NCBI GenBank assembly: GCA_029876055.1
Contig: CM056879.1
Span: forward strand, 2,294,001-2,358,000
DNA length: 64,000 nt
Reading direction: 5' to 3'
Source: Madurella fahalii
Taxonomy: Eukaryota; Ascomycota; Sordariomycetes; Sordariales
In this document: piece by piece, positions 1 to 12,209 of the stretch
How the letters are laid out: the number at the start of each line of letters is the position of its first letter
Position numbering within the stretch: position 1 is the stretch's first letter
Translations under genes and position numbers: made by a program
The notes under the pieces: generated by a model
Databases searched by the model: none
The model's input: only the letters and a program-made list of their open reading frames with translations
Told to the model about the DNA's origin: nothing

Positions 1-669
1 CTGCCTTGTGGCGCTGCTGCGATCTTTTGATGGTCCGTATATCGGGCCCTCGTGGAGCTGGGTAGGGAGAGCGGCGGGCGAGAGCGCCGTAGGTAAGGTG
101 CGAGGCTTCGGACCTGGCCGCTGCAATCTCTATCCCGCACGGTCTTCCGTGGCTCTTCACCCGCAATGCGAATTCCTGGAGACTCAAATGACGTTGTCGG
201 GCATCGACAGGTATGGCAAGATATCCAACGCGGCACTGATGGTGAAGGCTTGAGTATACCCGCTTGCTTTCGGATGGCACCACTTACCGGAAGACGAATA
301 CGATGGGCAACGATTGACCGGCACCGGAAACTCCTGCCTTGAACGACCCGGAGGTGGTAGGCTGGCGTTTAGCTACTATCTTGATTTTTCTTCCCAAACC
401 CAGACGTCAACGACCCTGACCAGAGTTGGAGGCACGACCTTATTCTTGTGCTACTTGGAAGCATATTCTACAATGATCTCGAATCGGGAGACGATGGTTC
501 AGGCGGATTGCCATGCGGTCTTATTGTCCATCGAGCAAAGGCCAATGATGAGTATTGGAGGATCGGCACATTTAGGCCGTTCACAGTTGAGACCAGCTCT
601 GAGACCGTATCTGACCTTGATATGAATTTTTGTTGCGGTTGGGAGTTGAGGACGTTGAGGATTATGTAA
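1..669 (+). CDS. HET-domain (heterokaryon incompatibility) protein, C-terminal part, cut by window edge
   Basis: Only the C-terminal part is present; the 5' end lies outside the window. Bases 8-250 read PSWSWVG, then a stretch ending LSGIDRYGKISNAAL. This resembles the region after the HET domain in fungal incompatibility proteins (a Y/PSWSWA motif, then a beta-rich tail with a 'G-x-dpfG' turn). A second frame from about 400 to 669 reads LILVLLGSIFYNDL, then GLIVHRAKANDEYWRIGTF, then an end like the usual 'REITII' terminus. The two frames need an intron between about 240 and 402 (acceptor cag at 401-403 is plausible) or a frameshift. HET proteins act in non-self recognition and programmed cell death after hyphal fusion. 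The family is inferred from short motifs, so confidence is moderate. Confidence 0.55.
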
Positions 670-1226
670 TCCCCTACATATTCAAGGCAGGGTATCGATG
701 TTCTCAATACCTTAAGGTATCTAACTCAGTAGAATACAACCCAGTCGTGTACCGTCCCAGGCCGCTCGCAGCGCTGCTCTAATTGACGTTCGCGATCCCT
801 CAGGTAGGTGATTAAGTCTATGAATCAGCCGGGCCAACCGATCAGTAGCTAAATAATCGGCTGCATGCCGTAATTCCTTGCCAACTGTTGAAGTACCATA
901 ACTTCAAGCTTAACCTCGGTGCCGCGAACCGGCTTTACCAATCATTGCATTGCTCTCGTGATACCTCCGCGGCTCTGGGTTTGGGCGATTAGAATTACCT
1001 TGATCCATGGTTTCTCCGAGGTGACAGGAGATTCGATGGTGTTGAAGGCAGCACTGGACCACGCACAAGAGCAGCCAGCGACAAGTCGTCCTTGCAGAAC
1101 GCGTTTCGGAAATGGATGGTATTCGTGTATATAAAATACGAGCCAGTAGGTACGCACAACTTGAATGTCATACCCCTACCCTCATGATCACGAGACATGC
1201 ATGAGACCCGGAAATATTATACATAA
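670..1226. other. Intergenic, convergent 3' ends
   Basis: The HET fragment (+) and the rhodopsin-type gene (-) end toward each other here. I see no coding potential, RNA gene or repeat. Confidence 0.6.
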
Positions 1227-2507
1227 TCATGCTTGCTCCATACTTTTCTTCACATGCATCCTCTCACCATCGAGCAGACTAAGCTCCGGCGATGGCTGTG
1301 TCCTGATCCGATGGTTATCCATGCCGATAAACGCTGTAGGTTTCTGGCCGGGTTCACGACGGATAAGGGCGCGTAGAACAGGGATCGAGGCGGCCATGAT
1401 TGCAGTTGCTGGTTCTGCGGTGCCAAAGATGAATAGGTCCACCGTTGTAGCTGCAGAAGGGCGATTCAGCTATGTAAGAGAGCTAGTTCTGGGGTAAAGC
1501 CGAAAGAGTAACAACTCACCGTTGCTGTTCCCAATAACATAGAGCGTCTTGATCTTGAGAAAGGACATTATCCCGGCCCTTTGGAGTTTTGGGGTTGGTA
1601 AGACGGAACTGTCCGAAACCACACTGAGTATCGGGACTCACAGAATGCCAGTACTCATGGCAACCAGTACGCCCAGCTTTTCCTTCTTGTTGATTGTAAG
1701 ATCCCAGATGATCTTCCACGGAAGGAGTGCCAGAATGATATCCATCAAACCAGAGAAAGCTGCATCATGTTGTTTGTCAGCCCTTGGCACTTTGGCCCGC
1801 CGGATAAACTTTGACACTCACAAGCAATAAACGCGTTATAAACCTGGATAGTATTTGGCGGGAGACACGAGCCCTCCATTTCCCAATTCCAAAGCTTTCC
1901 GATGGGCCAGCATTGTACCCATTGTATCGCGCCGTTAGAACCCAGCATAAGATTGACGGTGATGATGATGAACCAAATGAACCATCGCATCTCACGGCCG
2001 GTTGCAATACGAAGTAGAGAGATGGCGAAGGATGTCTTGCTCCAGCAAGTTGCGAGGATGGAGAAGAACCCGGCGATGTACGAGTACTGGGCGACGGTCG
2101 AAATGGTCCCCTGCTCATATTGGTCGGCGTAGGGCTTCCCCAGTCCATAGTGGACGCCGACTGACTGCAGCACGACCGAGATAACTAGTGTGATCTTGAA
2201 CAATCATCAGATGATCCACAGTCGTTGCAAACTCGGAGATGAAGGGATGCCACGGAAAGCGTACCCAGCTTGCCGTCAGGAAATGGTCGTCCCACCACAA
2301 TGGTCGGCGTCTCCGCAACTTGCAGTAAGCTCGCAGGCCCAGGAACAGGCCCGAGAGCGCTACCAGCGACCAGACGACGTGGAGCAGATACGGGCCAAGG
2401 TTGTCAACCCCAGCTTGGGTAGAGCGCCCGAGCTGTCGGGTTAAGCCGCGTGGGCTGGGCATAGTGGTTGGTTGTAGCGTCCCATCAGATTTTATTATAA
2501 AGGGCAT
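1227..2507 (-). CDS. Rhodopsin-domain (PTH11/SAT4-type) seven-transmembrane protein
   Basis: Five exons read on the minus strand: 2507-2265, 2194-1822, 1759-1642, 1578-1520 and 1450-1227, giving 338 residues. All phases agree. Donors are gtacgc, gtgagt, gtgagt and gtgagt. Typical family landmarks are visible: an N-terminal helix followed by WWDDHFLTASW, a GLGKP turn, a helix with WSKTSFAISLLR, the conserved cysteine loop with WNWEMEGSC, FSGLMDIILALLPWKIIW, and near the end VDLFIFGTAEPATAIMAASI. Seven hydrophobic helices can be counted. The family is very common in filamentous fungi, where some members (PTH11-like) act as surface or nutrient sensors; no ligand can be inferred. The C-terminal tail is short and ends after about 35 polar residues, so a further 3' exon cannot be excluded. 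Confidence 0.85.
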
Positions 2508-4220
2508 AGACGGAAAATAAGAGCGGGATATGCGGAAAATAAAACTAAAAAAAAAAAAAAATTAAAGAAATGCTGCAGTGAGAACGGAAGCAGGCAGTAG
2601 GTATGCTTACTGTCATCCCGTTCGAGAACAGAAGGATGCGGGACCTCTCTGGCGTGGTGGAGGAAACCGAAGTTTATAATGGAGCCGGCGAGGTTAACCC
2701 TCACATCGCCCGAAGTTACCTTCCGCACGCACCAACTTCTCAATGCACTCTGACCTTCGTGACAAACGCTCGACAGCTGCACTAACCCCAGGCTGAACAC
2801 GCAGTTGAGGACAATGTCCTGGCGGAAGATCATCTGCCGAGCCCTTCACATGGCTCGCTGGTTGACAGACCCCGGCTAGCTGTTGCCAAACGCAGGGGTA
2901 GTCCATGCGAACCAGGACTGTATCGGGTACAAACTCCCCGGCCGGGGTGGTGTTGTTCTTGGCATCTGTGTCGATCCAAGAACGCCACACTGCTGTCTCG
3001 CATCCCACCCAAAATTCAAAGAGCCCGGCTCGAGCTATCCGGAGCTGCGCGCTCTGGAATATAATATTCCCTCCCACGGTATCTTTCAATTGGGCCGAGC
3101 CCATGTCTCTTACATACCCGAAGCACCACGCTAACGATCAAACCATGGGCTTTGACTCAAGAAAGGTAGGGTCTCAGTGCCGGTCACCTGTCCTCGGTTG
3201 GATCGTCCCGATTTATGCAAGATCGTGCACCTTAGAAACAGGGCTCCGCCCTTGGGTTGGATGCTACCCCACCGCTCGGACGCTAACATACGCTGTTGAA
3301 ATAGCTTTGTTGGAGCATTCATCCTCAAGGAGCGGCATATGCAGCACTTTTGATTGTGCGGCAGTGCGACCTGATGGGCATCGGGCGTGATGACCAAGGA
3401 GGAAGTGCCTCAACGGGGTTTCCGCTATTTTCGAAAGTATGCCAGTCCACCTAACGGAACGAAGAAACCAGGTGGCGTAAACATGTGGCGATTCGGTAAT
3501 GAGCATAGTCAAATACATTTCTTCGCATCATAGCACCCTACACTGATAAAACGCCGAAGTAACTACACTACACAATGTCATGACCGCTGAATCGGACTTG
3601 AACTGGGACAGGCGTATCACGTTTGCTACTTACGAGATTACTAACATTTGAATGTACTTTGACATTTACGGCGCTGCGAAGAAAGCCGCTGACAGCCACT
3701 CAGAAAGCCCGCCCGGTATTTACGCCTGCCTCATAAGCACCTGGTTAACAAACTTGTACTTAGCCATCGCATTATATCCGAGCATAATAATTACCTAATT
3801 AGCTCCTGGTCTTAATATACTGTTTGTCCCAGAGTTAGAGGCCCCAGAATCATGCCTGCGACTCTCTATTTGTATTCTTGGTACTAACTTAGTAGTTACC
3901 TGTTACGTATTGAAAGTTTACCTGCTTTTTTCTTCCGAGTAGTTTAATGTTTGTGGGCAAATACTAAGAAAATCTGGACATTTTTATCCTAACACCATTT
4001 CCATCAAGGAGATACCAAGGTAACCCTAACCCTCCAGGCGACATTACGTCACGTAAATGGTCCACCTGTCAGACAGCACCGGCCGGCATCGCCGAGGCAA
4101 ATCTGTTCAGGTGCCGAGCAACCATCTCACCTCATGGCATTTTACTTTGACTTCTTGACGGCTCGGCTTGTCGCAGCAAACGTTTTGGCCCTTCCGTCTA
4201 CCTCCAGCTTATAATACGCC
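2508..4220. other. Long intergenic region without a recognisable gene
   Basis: An open frame on the minus strand (3104-2694) has no family I recognise and no clear start or splice context. From about 3480 to 4010 the sequence becomes AT-rich and has no long frame. A two-unit telomere-like string lies at 4021-4033. The right part should hold the promoter of the hydrolase at 4221. Confidence 0.5.
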
Positions 4221-5482
4221 ATGTCGCCCAGAACTCCGCCGCCGTCCGTCCCAACGGTTGCCGAGGTCCTCAAGGACCCGGCTTTTCCAACCGCCATCTG
4301 GAATCTCGAACCGGACCGCGAAGGCTTAGTGCCGGTCGCTGAAGGCCGCGGCGGGCCTATCAACATCAGCTGGGAAATCCGTATGTGTGGCCTGGGCTCT
4401 TCGACTGTAAGAACAACACTGACAGGATCCCAGATGGCTGCGGCCCCATCAAGCTCATCGTGAGTAATATTTCACCATCCATCCATAGGTTAACCGAACC
4501 CCCAGTTGGGTTGTTACTCATACCATCCCAGTTCATCATGGGCCTCGGCGGCCTCAAGTCGGCCTGGCAGCGCCAGACCCTCCACTTCGGGCACGAGCGG
4601 CGCGCCGAGTACTCAGTGCTGCTCATCGACAATCGCGGCATGGGCGACAGCGACAAGCCGCTCATGCGGTACAGCACGAGCGAGATGGCGCGGGACATTG
4701 GCGAGGTCCTCGCGCACGTGGGCTGGCTGCCGTCCTTCCCGCTCCCGCCGGGCCGGCCCGTGGCGCGCACGCTGCACGTCGTGGGGATCTCGATGGGGGG
4801 CATGATCGCGCAGGAGCTGGGGTGCCTGGTGCCGGGGGCCATCAGCTCGCTGTCGCTAATCTGCACGGCCGCGGCCATCGAGAACACGACGACCTGGGCC
4901 GAGAACATGGCCAACCGCGTGTCCATGCTGGTGCCCAAGAGCGTCGACCGCTCCGTTGCCGACACGGCCCGGCAGATCTTTGCCCACGCCTGGCTGCCGC
5001 AGCCCGACGACGTGCACCTCCCCTCCCCGGCCGCCACGCCCAAGTGCCGCCCCGCCAACCCCCCCGCCGGCGCCGCCACCGGCGACGAGGACTCCGCGGG
5101 AACCGCCGGCGCGTACCTGCGTTTCCCGACCAACGCGCACCGCTTCGTGGCGCAGGAGCTCCACAAGCGCCTGGACCCGGCGCGCTTCGGGCTCAAGGGC
5201 TTCCTGCTGCAGCTGATCGCGGCGGGGTGGCACCACAAGAGCGCGGCGCAGCTGGCGGCCCTGGCGGACGCGGTCGGGCGCGAGCGCATCCTGGTCATGC
5301 ACGGCACCGAGGACGGCATGATCAGCGTGCCGCACGGCCGGAAGCTGATCGAGTACCTGCGGCCGGGCGAGGGCATCATCGCCGAGGGCATGGGCCACGC
5401 GCCGCTGGTGGAACGGTGGGAGTGGTTTAACGGGGTGATCGAAAGGAGGTGTAGGATTGGAGAGGAGTTGGATGGTCGGTAG
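4221..5482 (+). CDS. Alpha/beta-hydrolase fold protein
   Basis: Three exons, 4221-4380, 4434-4459 and 4532-5482, give 378 residues. Exon 2 is only 26 bases but is required: it joins ISWEI to HGCGPIKLI and then FIMGLGGLKSAWQRQT, the usual oxyanion-side strand of this family. The nucleophile elbow is VGISMGG. The catalytic Asp is probably in HGTEDGMIS and the His in GMGHAPLVE, so the triad looks complete. A proline- and alanine-rich insertion (about residues 230-260) lies in the cap region. No signal peptide is evident, so a cytosolic or organellar protein is likely. It resembles the broad epoxide-hydrolase/esterase-like group; the substrate is unknown. GC content is much higher in exon 3 than in the flanks. 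Confidence 0.85.
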
Positions 5483-5789
5483 AGGCTGCCAGGGGTAACT
5501 CGTGGTTTAGAAAGAGGTAGTTGGGAGTTTTAGAGGGGAAGGGTGGTGTTTTGTGATTTTTGGGTGGGTGGGGGGAAAGGGGGGGGGGTGGTTGTGCAAA
5601 CATAAGGGACTTGGGGACCACAAAGAATAGAGTTGCATGCATGAATTCAAGGTTGTAAATGAGTCGAGATATGCTGATGCTTAGCTCTTCCATCTCACAT
5701 GCATGCCGCCTCCTGTCCGTGACAACTCCAACACCAGATTATTCCTCCCGTCCCTGGTCCTACTTCACAGTCGACCACTCAGCCGACTA

Positions 5790-7622
5790 TCAGAGCATCA
5801 CGAAGCCAACTCCGCTTGAAATCCCCTCTTCCAACTGGTTCCGCTTGTTGACGCCGCCGTGGATTGGGTTCGCCTTGTAGTTGAAAAGGTAGTAGTGAAG
5901 CTGGCCGTCACCCGGTCCGAACTTCTGCTGCTCCAGGAACAGTGAGTTGTCCATTAAGGAGAGCGCGTTAAACACATCAAAGTTATGTCGCTTGGCGAGA
6001 ATCAGGGCATCACCCATCAGGGCGTTCAAGCGTGTCTTGAGCGCCGAGCGGTCTAGTGGGGTCGTAAGTCCGACCTCGGTAGCGTAGTAGAACAGGTAGG
6101 CCGCGCGGATAGACGAGTATTTGGTCGACTGGATGACTGAGGATTCGAGACAGTAGAAGGAGAAGAAGTCGGTGATCTTTCCGGAGGCATCCTGAAGCAT
6201 GTGTGAGCACGCCCTACCGTGGGGGACGGGGATGTAGGCTTTACCTCAACGACATAAGACCAGATAACCTGCTCTCCCGGGGCATCCCGTTTGTGGAGGA
6301 GCCAGTGCTCAACCTCCTCCTTGGTCCACTCTGGAGTCAGCTCGAATCGCTTGAGATACTTCTCGAGGAGATCCTGCACAACCTCCAGGTCCTTGGCCTC
6401 CATCTCACGGAGCCCGCGGGTCGAGGTATTCTCGGGTAGGTTGTATTTCCTGGCCTGGTAGGCCGGCTTGCTATTTGGCGGACAGGGGCTGAAGCCCACC
6501 TCGTACAGCTTCATCCAGTTCAATGCGCGGTGGTAGTAACGACAGGTGCTGACCGGCTTAGGCAGCACAATGCCACCGGTGTAGATGGCCTGCCAGATGC
6601 CTTCGAGGTTAATGCGCCGCGTGATCTCCTTGATCAGAACAGGCGCGAGCCGCTTGCCTCTTAGCTTCTTGTGAATGCAGAGAAAGTTGACCTCGGAGCC
6701 TTTGATCATTTTGTCGCGCACCCGAATGTCAGTTGGGATGGCCGAGATAAAGGCGCACAGAGTGTTCCCGCTACGTATTCCCACATGCCATTCTTTCCTC
6801 CAGCCAGGAGATAGAAGAGACCTACAGGGGTTGTCAGCATTTCCTCTCAGTACCGCGTGCGCGAGCGACTTGCCATCTGAGCAACGAGGTAGAATATTTG
6901 AACCTAAACATGGCCTCGTCGTCCTCCACGTAGTGGCCGTACAAGAGCTTCTCAACTTCCTCCAGCTCTTGCTCGTTGGTGAGATCCATAGTGACCCAAC
7001 GGAACTGCTCGAGTGCAAGAGGTATCGGCTCCGTAGCGATGTCCTTGACATCCTGGACCTTCAGGGGCCCCTCCTCAAATTGCTTGGGCTGCTCTTCCCC
7101 GAATTGCGGAACAGGCTGGGTGCTCCAGAACTTGTATGATGCCATGTCTTTGCGATTCTTCCCGCTGCTAGCCAAGCCGGTCATGATATCCTGAAGCTTG
7201 AGCTGCTTGAACGCCTCGATGGCGCTGGCGGTGCTCGTGCTGCTCGAGGACCCCTCACCACCAAGAAGCTCGTTCGCCAGTGCAGGGTTCAGAGCCATGA
7301 ATTCACTGATCTGCTTGGGCGTCAAGCCCTCAATCGCCTTCTTCGGGTCCATCTCGGCCTGCGCGGCAGTCAGCCCGCCCAGCGCCTCGGTCAGGGCCTG
7401 CTTGGCTTTCTTCTTCTTGCTCTTCTTCTTCTTCTTCTTTGCGGCCCCTGCACCGTCGCCGGACGCGGCGGCATTCTGAGAGCCGTCGTCTTCGGCTTCC
7501 GAGCCCGATTCCTCAGATTCTGCGGCGGCCTGTTTGCCCGAGGCGATGTTGTCGAGAACTTCGGCAGCGACTTGGGCTTCGCGCTCTTTGGTCGGATCGA
7601 CCTGCTTCGACTCTTCCGCCAT
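5790..7622 (-). CDS. NMT1: Glycylpeptide N-tetradecanoyltransferase (N-myristoyltransferase)
   Basis: Transfers myristate from myristoyl-CoA to the N-terminal glycine of target proteins; cytosolic and essential in fungi. Exons are 7622-6874, 6821-6245 and 6191-5790 (575 residues). The N-terminus is acidic and then has a Lys-run (KKKKKKSKKKKAK) that in this family helps ribosome association. Then come MASYKFWSTQPVPQFGE, YVEDDEAMFRFKYS, the acyl-CoA-binding segment VNFLCIHKKLRGKRLAPVLI, IYTGGIVLPKPV, and the C-terminus GVGFVML, close to the canonical end of the family. Intron 1 (6873-6822) starts with GCAAGT, a GC-AG intron: only this donor restores R-W-S-L-L-S-P-G-W in frame. Transcribed divergently from the gene at 8367 across about 740 bp. 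Confidence 0.96.
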
Positions 7623-8366
7623 GACAGATACGACGCGATCTTCTTCTAGAGCTGCCGGACAGTTGGTGGAGAGCGCGGTGGCAAATTAGGAACCGAAAGG
7701 CACCGGATCTTTCGGACTGCGGCCGACAGCGGAGGTGGTTCCGTGTAACCAGGGCAGGAGGCCGTGGGACAGTTTGCTGTGAGCATCGTGTGCGGGGCAC
7801 ACCTGTGTTAGCGCACCGCGGGGTACCAAGCTCCTGGGCATGTCCGGGCCCACTTGATCTTGCCTAATCGATAAGATCGCATGGCAGCCGCCGCGTCCAC
7901 TTACTGAAGATCAATAACGTGGCAAATATTTTGCAAGAGCTGCTAAGAGCCGTAGTGTAGACCTCTGAAACACCTTCAGATTGCCGTTATAGCCGTAGAT
8001 TGGGGTCTGAGCGAAATTGTCTCCTATGCGAGGCTGTCTTCCCAACAGCGCACAAGGTCCAGACAGTCGCCAACATCGTTTGTTACGGGGTCCAGCGCTG
8101 CGCCCTGATTGGAGACCCGCCGAGAAAGTATTGGATGCACAATGGTGCTCCGCCACTGCTGCCTTGCTACCCCTGTCATTTTGGTCTCTGGGAATTGACC
8201 GCCCCCAACGTCGGTTGTTGGCATTGTCTCGTCCGCTCTTTTTCGTCCGATATAATTTATTCCTCCCCTTTTTACTCTCCCGGAGTTTTGCTGAATTCAA
8301 CTGCCTTCTTCCTGCCTGATATTACAGAGAGCCGTTGATTTCAGCACACAATCAAGTAGCCAAAAT
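7623..8366. promoter_or_regulatory. Divergent intergenic region between NMT1 and the 8367 gene
   Basis: Both flanking genes start here and point away from each other, so the 744 bp should contain two promoters and both 5' UTRs. A pyrimidine-rich stretch lies near 8240-8330, upstream of the + strand start. I cannot assign individual sites. Confidence 0.5.
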
Positions 8367-9553
8367 ATGGGTAAACCGACTGCGCCCTCACGGCCCGGTC
8401 TTGCCGGAAGCAGCGCAGACGCCGATGCCCTGTCACTTCACACGCAACCTGGCGACCGGTCTCTTGACCACGACGTGCCGGAACTGCCATCGGATGACCT
8501 ACCGCCTCTCTACTCGGACATTGAACATGATGGTGGCAGCAATGTCCCGCTCCTACCCAACGAACACGCGCCTTCGTACAATTGGGCGTCGGAAAACTAT
8601 AAGGTGGATCAAAATACGGGGGCTGAGTTCTTCATCGACGTGAACTTGGACAGTAGCCCGGAGCGTTTGCAGTCGCAAATCCGGTTGTCTGCGAAGAAGC
8701 CGCCACGCCCTTCCGTCCGCATCCTGGGGACGCACACGCAGACGGTCAATGCGAACGGCAAGCGGGAGAAGAAGACGATTACCGACTTTGACGTCTCTCT
8801 GACCTCACTCCCTATCTCTTTTCCGACGCAACCAGGGGCGCATCGTGGAGCGAATTGCGCACCGTCGAGAACGGCGAGAAGACGAGGCGAGGTACCATCC
8901 TCCGGAAGCGGGCGCCCGGCGCGAAGCAGGACATCGAGATCGGCGATGCCAAGCCGACACTCGCTGAGTGGTGCCACCGGTATTGTGCCAGCCATGCCGG
9001 CCTCAAGTGCTTCGCGTTACGGCGGCGAGTGTTGGGCTTCGATGAGGAGCGGATGAAGCAGAAGCTGGAGACCCTGGTGCGCGGCACAAATTACCGCGGG
9101 TCGGTGAGCATCACGTTCCCGGTCAAGGACGAGTACGTCTTTGTCTATAACAATTGCAAGGTCAACCGGTGGCGGTTGACGCCCTGGATCGTCTGGCTCT
9201 GCTACCTTAGCTTCCTCTGGCTTTTCACCTGGCCTTACCTCTTCTTCCGGACGAAGATGTTCGAGGTGGCCGTTGCGGAATGGCCGTTCTCGATTCCCCA
9301 ACCGGACGGCGGCAAGCGCTATGTCAACATGTCTGAAGATCACATCTATAACTTGTGGGGACGGGCCATCAGCCGGGCGGTCCTGGACAAGCGGCAATGC
9401 ACTCTCGACCAAGAGGACTTGATTGCCTCGCAAACGGCTCCCGAAACGCCTTTCGCTCAAGTTCTGGAAGGCGCGCCAAGGTTCATCAGGGAGGGCGTCA
9501 GCGCCATCACTGCGGTGAACCGCCAGCTCGGCTGGGGCGGAGATTGCCACTAG
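8367..9553 (+). CDS. Conserved fungal membrane-associated protein of unknown function, with apparent frameshift
   Basis: The frame opens at 8367 (MGKPTAPSRPGL) and reads cleanly through an acidic N-terminus, then NTGAEFFIDVNLD, SVRILGTHTQTVNANGKR and ITDFDV. From 8801 a different frame reads DLTPYLFSDATRG, SWSELRTVENGEKTRRGTIL, a Cys-containing segment, a Trp-rich hydrophobic hairpin at 9172-9258 (LTPWIVWLCYLSFLWLF) and a C-terminal amphipathic part ending at 9553. The two frames join at a TCTCTCT run (8794-8800), which looks one base short; no intron with sensible splice sites can bridge it without losing conserved-looking residues. The gene is therefore either recently broken or misread at one base. 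I do not recognise a named domain; one or two membrane segments suggest an endomembrane protein. Confidence 0.65.
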
Positions 9554-9956
9554 GTCCGACATCTTTGGCCGGGTAGTGACGTCGTAATTATGATTTAAAA
9601 CAGTTTTAGACCATGGCTTGCGAGAACTTTCCTTATGATCTCTCCGGTGTCTAAGCTAATGACATCAAACTTGTGGCTGAACCTTGGCTAGCAGAATTTT
9701 CCTAGATTATTATCCTAAGAATGTCGGATGTGAGAATGAGCGTTATTGTTCTAGATAAATTATTAAGCTCTTACCTAGCTGCAAACGAGTGCTTGTCTCT
9801 GGCCTTGCTCCCAACCTCAGCGGTCCACCCTCTTGAGCCGAAAGCCTTACGCTCGTCAGGTCGAAGACTCTTCCACGAGATCAAACGACCTCATGACGGC
9901 AAGCAGTACGGGCGAGTAATGCAGGATAGAATTGTGCCCTGAGAGCGTCAGCCATC
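9554..9956. other. Short intergenic, convergent 3' ends
   Basis: The region lies between the 3' ends of the 8367 gene (+) and the ABHD12-like gene (-). It is AT-rich and no feature is seen. Confidence 0.6.
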
Positions 9957-11313
9957 TCATCTCGCGGATTCGTCACCCAGATAAGCAGACTCACCCCCGT
10001 AAGGAAAAAGCTCCTGCCTCACTACCACATCGCCCTCCCTCCAGGTCGCAACGAAGGAACCCTCCCCTTTAACCACCGTCCTAGCCGCCTTCTCCGTCTT
10101 GAACCCCTCCTCGTCCATCTCCGTCCCCACCAGCCCGTCCACAGCCGCCCGAAACAGCAAATCGTCCTCATGACACGGAATATCCCAATCGTTCCTCGCG
10201 TGCACCAGGCTCAACCTCATCCTCCCGCCCCTCCGCCTCACCCCCCTGACCACCTCCCTCAGCCGATCCGCGCTCTCCCACTTATCCACCACCCGCCCCA
10301 TCACCTGGCGCAGCAGCCAAGGCCACCACGTGAGCGGCCTGAGCACGGGCACCCACCCGGCGATGGCGTACCCGCTGAGCATGCGGGGGAGCGTGCTGAA
10401 GCCGGCCACCAGCACCACGCCGGCGAAGTCGGCCTCCTCCTGCAGCGTGAAGAGCTCGGCCGCGCTCGCCGCCACCGCCGTCCCCAGGCTCTGGCCCAGC
10501 AGCACGATCCGGGCCGGCGGCACCCCCGCCGTGTGCACCGCCCAGTTGACGGCCGCCGCCGCGTCGAGGATGAGGCCGTGCTCCGTCGGCGAACCCGTGC
10601 TCCGCCCGAACCCGCGGTAGTCGATGGTGAGGAGGTGGTAGGGCGTGTGGGCGGTGAGGGAGTGGTAGTGCGACGGGCGGTGGCCTTGGGTGATGTGGCC
10701 TGCGTTCCCGTGGACTGTGCATGGTGGGTTTTATTTCTGTTGTTTAGTGAATAGGAAATAGGTTAGAGAGGGACGGGGAAGGGGGGGGACTTACATGAGA
10801 TTATGAGCTTGGAAGTGGGGTCCTCACGGAGGAGGCGGAAATTATGGGTGGTGGTAATGTCATGGGAGAAGCCGGCGGGCTGCGAAGAGAGAGTGGCTTC
10901 ATGCTGAGCATAGAGAGGGAGTGGGAGAATATGCCAGGCGTAGAGGGTTTGGTTGTCGGCGGTGGTGATAGAGAAGGGGGTGACCTGGTTTTCTAGGCAA
11001 GAAGTGTTAGTGGTTGCATTGTGGAACTGTAAATGGCTGCGAGGCTGCATTGGCTTACTTGCAAACCCCCATTGCTGAGGCTCATCAAGGTCCTTCCACC
11101 AGAGCGTGTGGACTTTGTGAGCGTAGAGAAAACTAACTCAGCGCATTGAGGAATTAGCGTCAATTCCCTCCACTTGTGGCTGTGATGGAAATCGTTGGAA
11201 ACTTACTTGCGCTGGAAATATGGGATCGAGCTCAAGCCGAGGAAGAGAATGTAAAGGACCAAGGGCACTCCGACTACAAGGCCCACGACGAGAAAAGGAA
11301 CTGGGTTTGCCAT
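9957..11313 (-). CDS. ABHD12/BEM46-like serine hydrolase (probable lysophospholipase or monoacylglycerol lipase)
   Basis: Four exons, 11313-11207, 11132-11059, 10992-10795 and 10714-9957, give 378 residues; phases 2, 1 and 1 all agree. It starts with a membrane anchor (PVPFLVVGLVV, then VLYILFLGL). Next come KVHTLWW and the family strand VTPFSITTADNQTLYAWHIL, then FHGNAGHITQGHRP (oxyanion loop HGN), IDYRGFGRSTG, and the nucleophile elbow LLGQSLGTAVA. The acid and histidine are probably in LVHARNDWDIPCHED. This order is that of the ABHD12/ABHD13/BEM46 group, membrane-anchored lipid hydrolases. The C-terminal strands carry a short Gly/Glu-rich insertion. The substrate is not certain; the fold assignment is. 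Confidence 0.88.
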
Positions 11314-12209
11314 GCTGGATGGCCGCCGGTGATGTGTTTTAGACTTGGCCATGGGAAAGATACGACTCGAAATCGGAGTTACTATCTTTGTTGCTCTCTT
11401 GGTCTTCTACCTAGCTGTGCCACAATCCTCTTGAGTGCATTGCCCACTTGGGTGAAGCCTGGCACATCTGACGTCGGAGGTTGGGGGAGGACGAATGCTA
11501 AGGACTCTAACAAGCGCGGTCGACAAAGTCCGTTGCTGGGTGAAGGAAACTGTTAGTGAAATAACAGGGGCCTTGCATTCGCTGCGGCTTATCCGGGTCC
11601 CACACACCAACAGTCAGCCGCAAAGGCCTAGCGCTCCACTGCTGTTATCAAACGGCCAAGAATGAACGTGATGAGAAACCCAGGACCAATAAACGGTCCA
11701 ACTCGCGCGGAACAATTGTTGTGAATTTCCGAGTCCGTTTGCTCCGACAGTAGCAACCTTATTATGAGATTTGACCAATTCACGAGTACCAGCCGAGTCC
11801 CAGTCTTTTCATGCTGGCGAGTGTTGCAGTATTCGGAATCGGCGTGCGTAACCATGTCTTCCACGAGGTCAAGCCGGCCACGCCAATCAGCGGTGTTTTC
11901 CGGCCTGCAGGGTTTAGTTAGCACGTCCGAAGCGACAACTTAGAAGGCCCCCAATTTTCTTTTGGCGCCCCGGTCATTCCTCTCCCAAGTTGCAATTGCA
12001 ACTTGCAACACACGCTAAAGCCAACAGCCGTTCCGGGCGCCCACCACTCCTTCAACAAGCGCCATCGCCTTCGTTTCTCCCATTTATACGATCCTGCCGC
12101 GCGTGGCACCCGTCCCTACCATTGGCACGCCCAGTACGCCCTTTCTACATCGACGGATTTATGACGAGCCTGCGCACGCTTCGCGCATCCGCTTCGGCTC
12201 GCCGCTGCA
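11314..12209. other. Divergent intergenic region
   Basis: The 896 bp lie between the starts of the ABHD12-like gene (-) and SWC3 (+) and should hold both promoters. Short frames on both strands show no family resemblance. Confidence 0.5.

Noticed and set aside
2694..3104. 136-codon minus-strand frame
   Set aside because: No recognisable family, no plausible splice partners and composition like non-coding sequence; kept only as a note in the gap entry.
4366..5391. 341-codon minus-strand frame
   Set aside because: Antisense shadow of the alpha/beta hydrolase exon, which carries the catalytic motifs.
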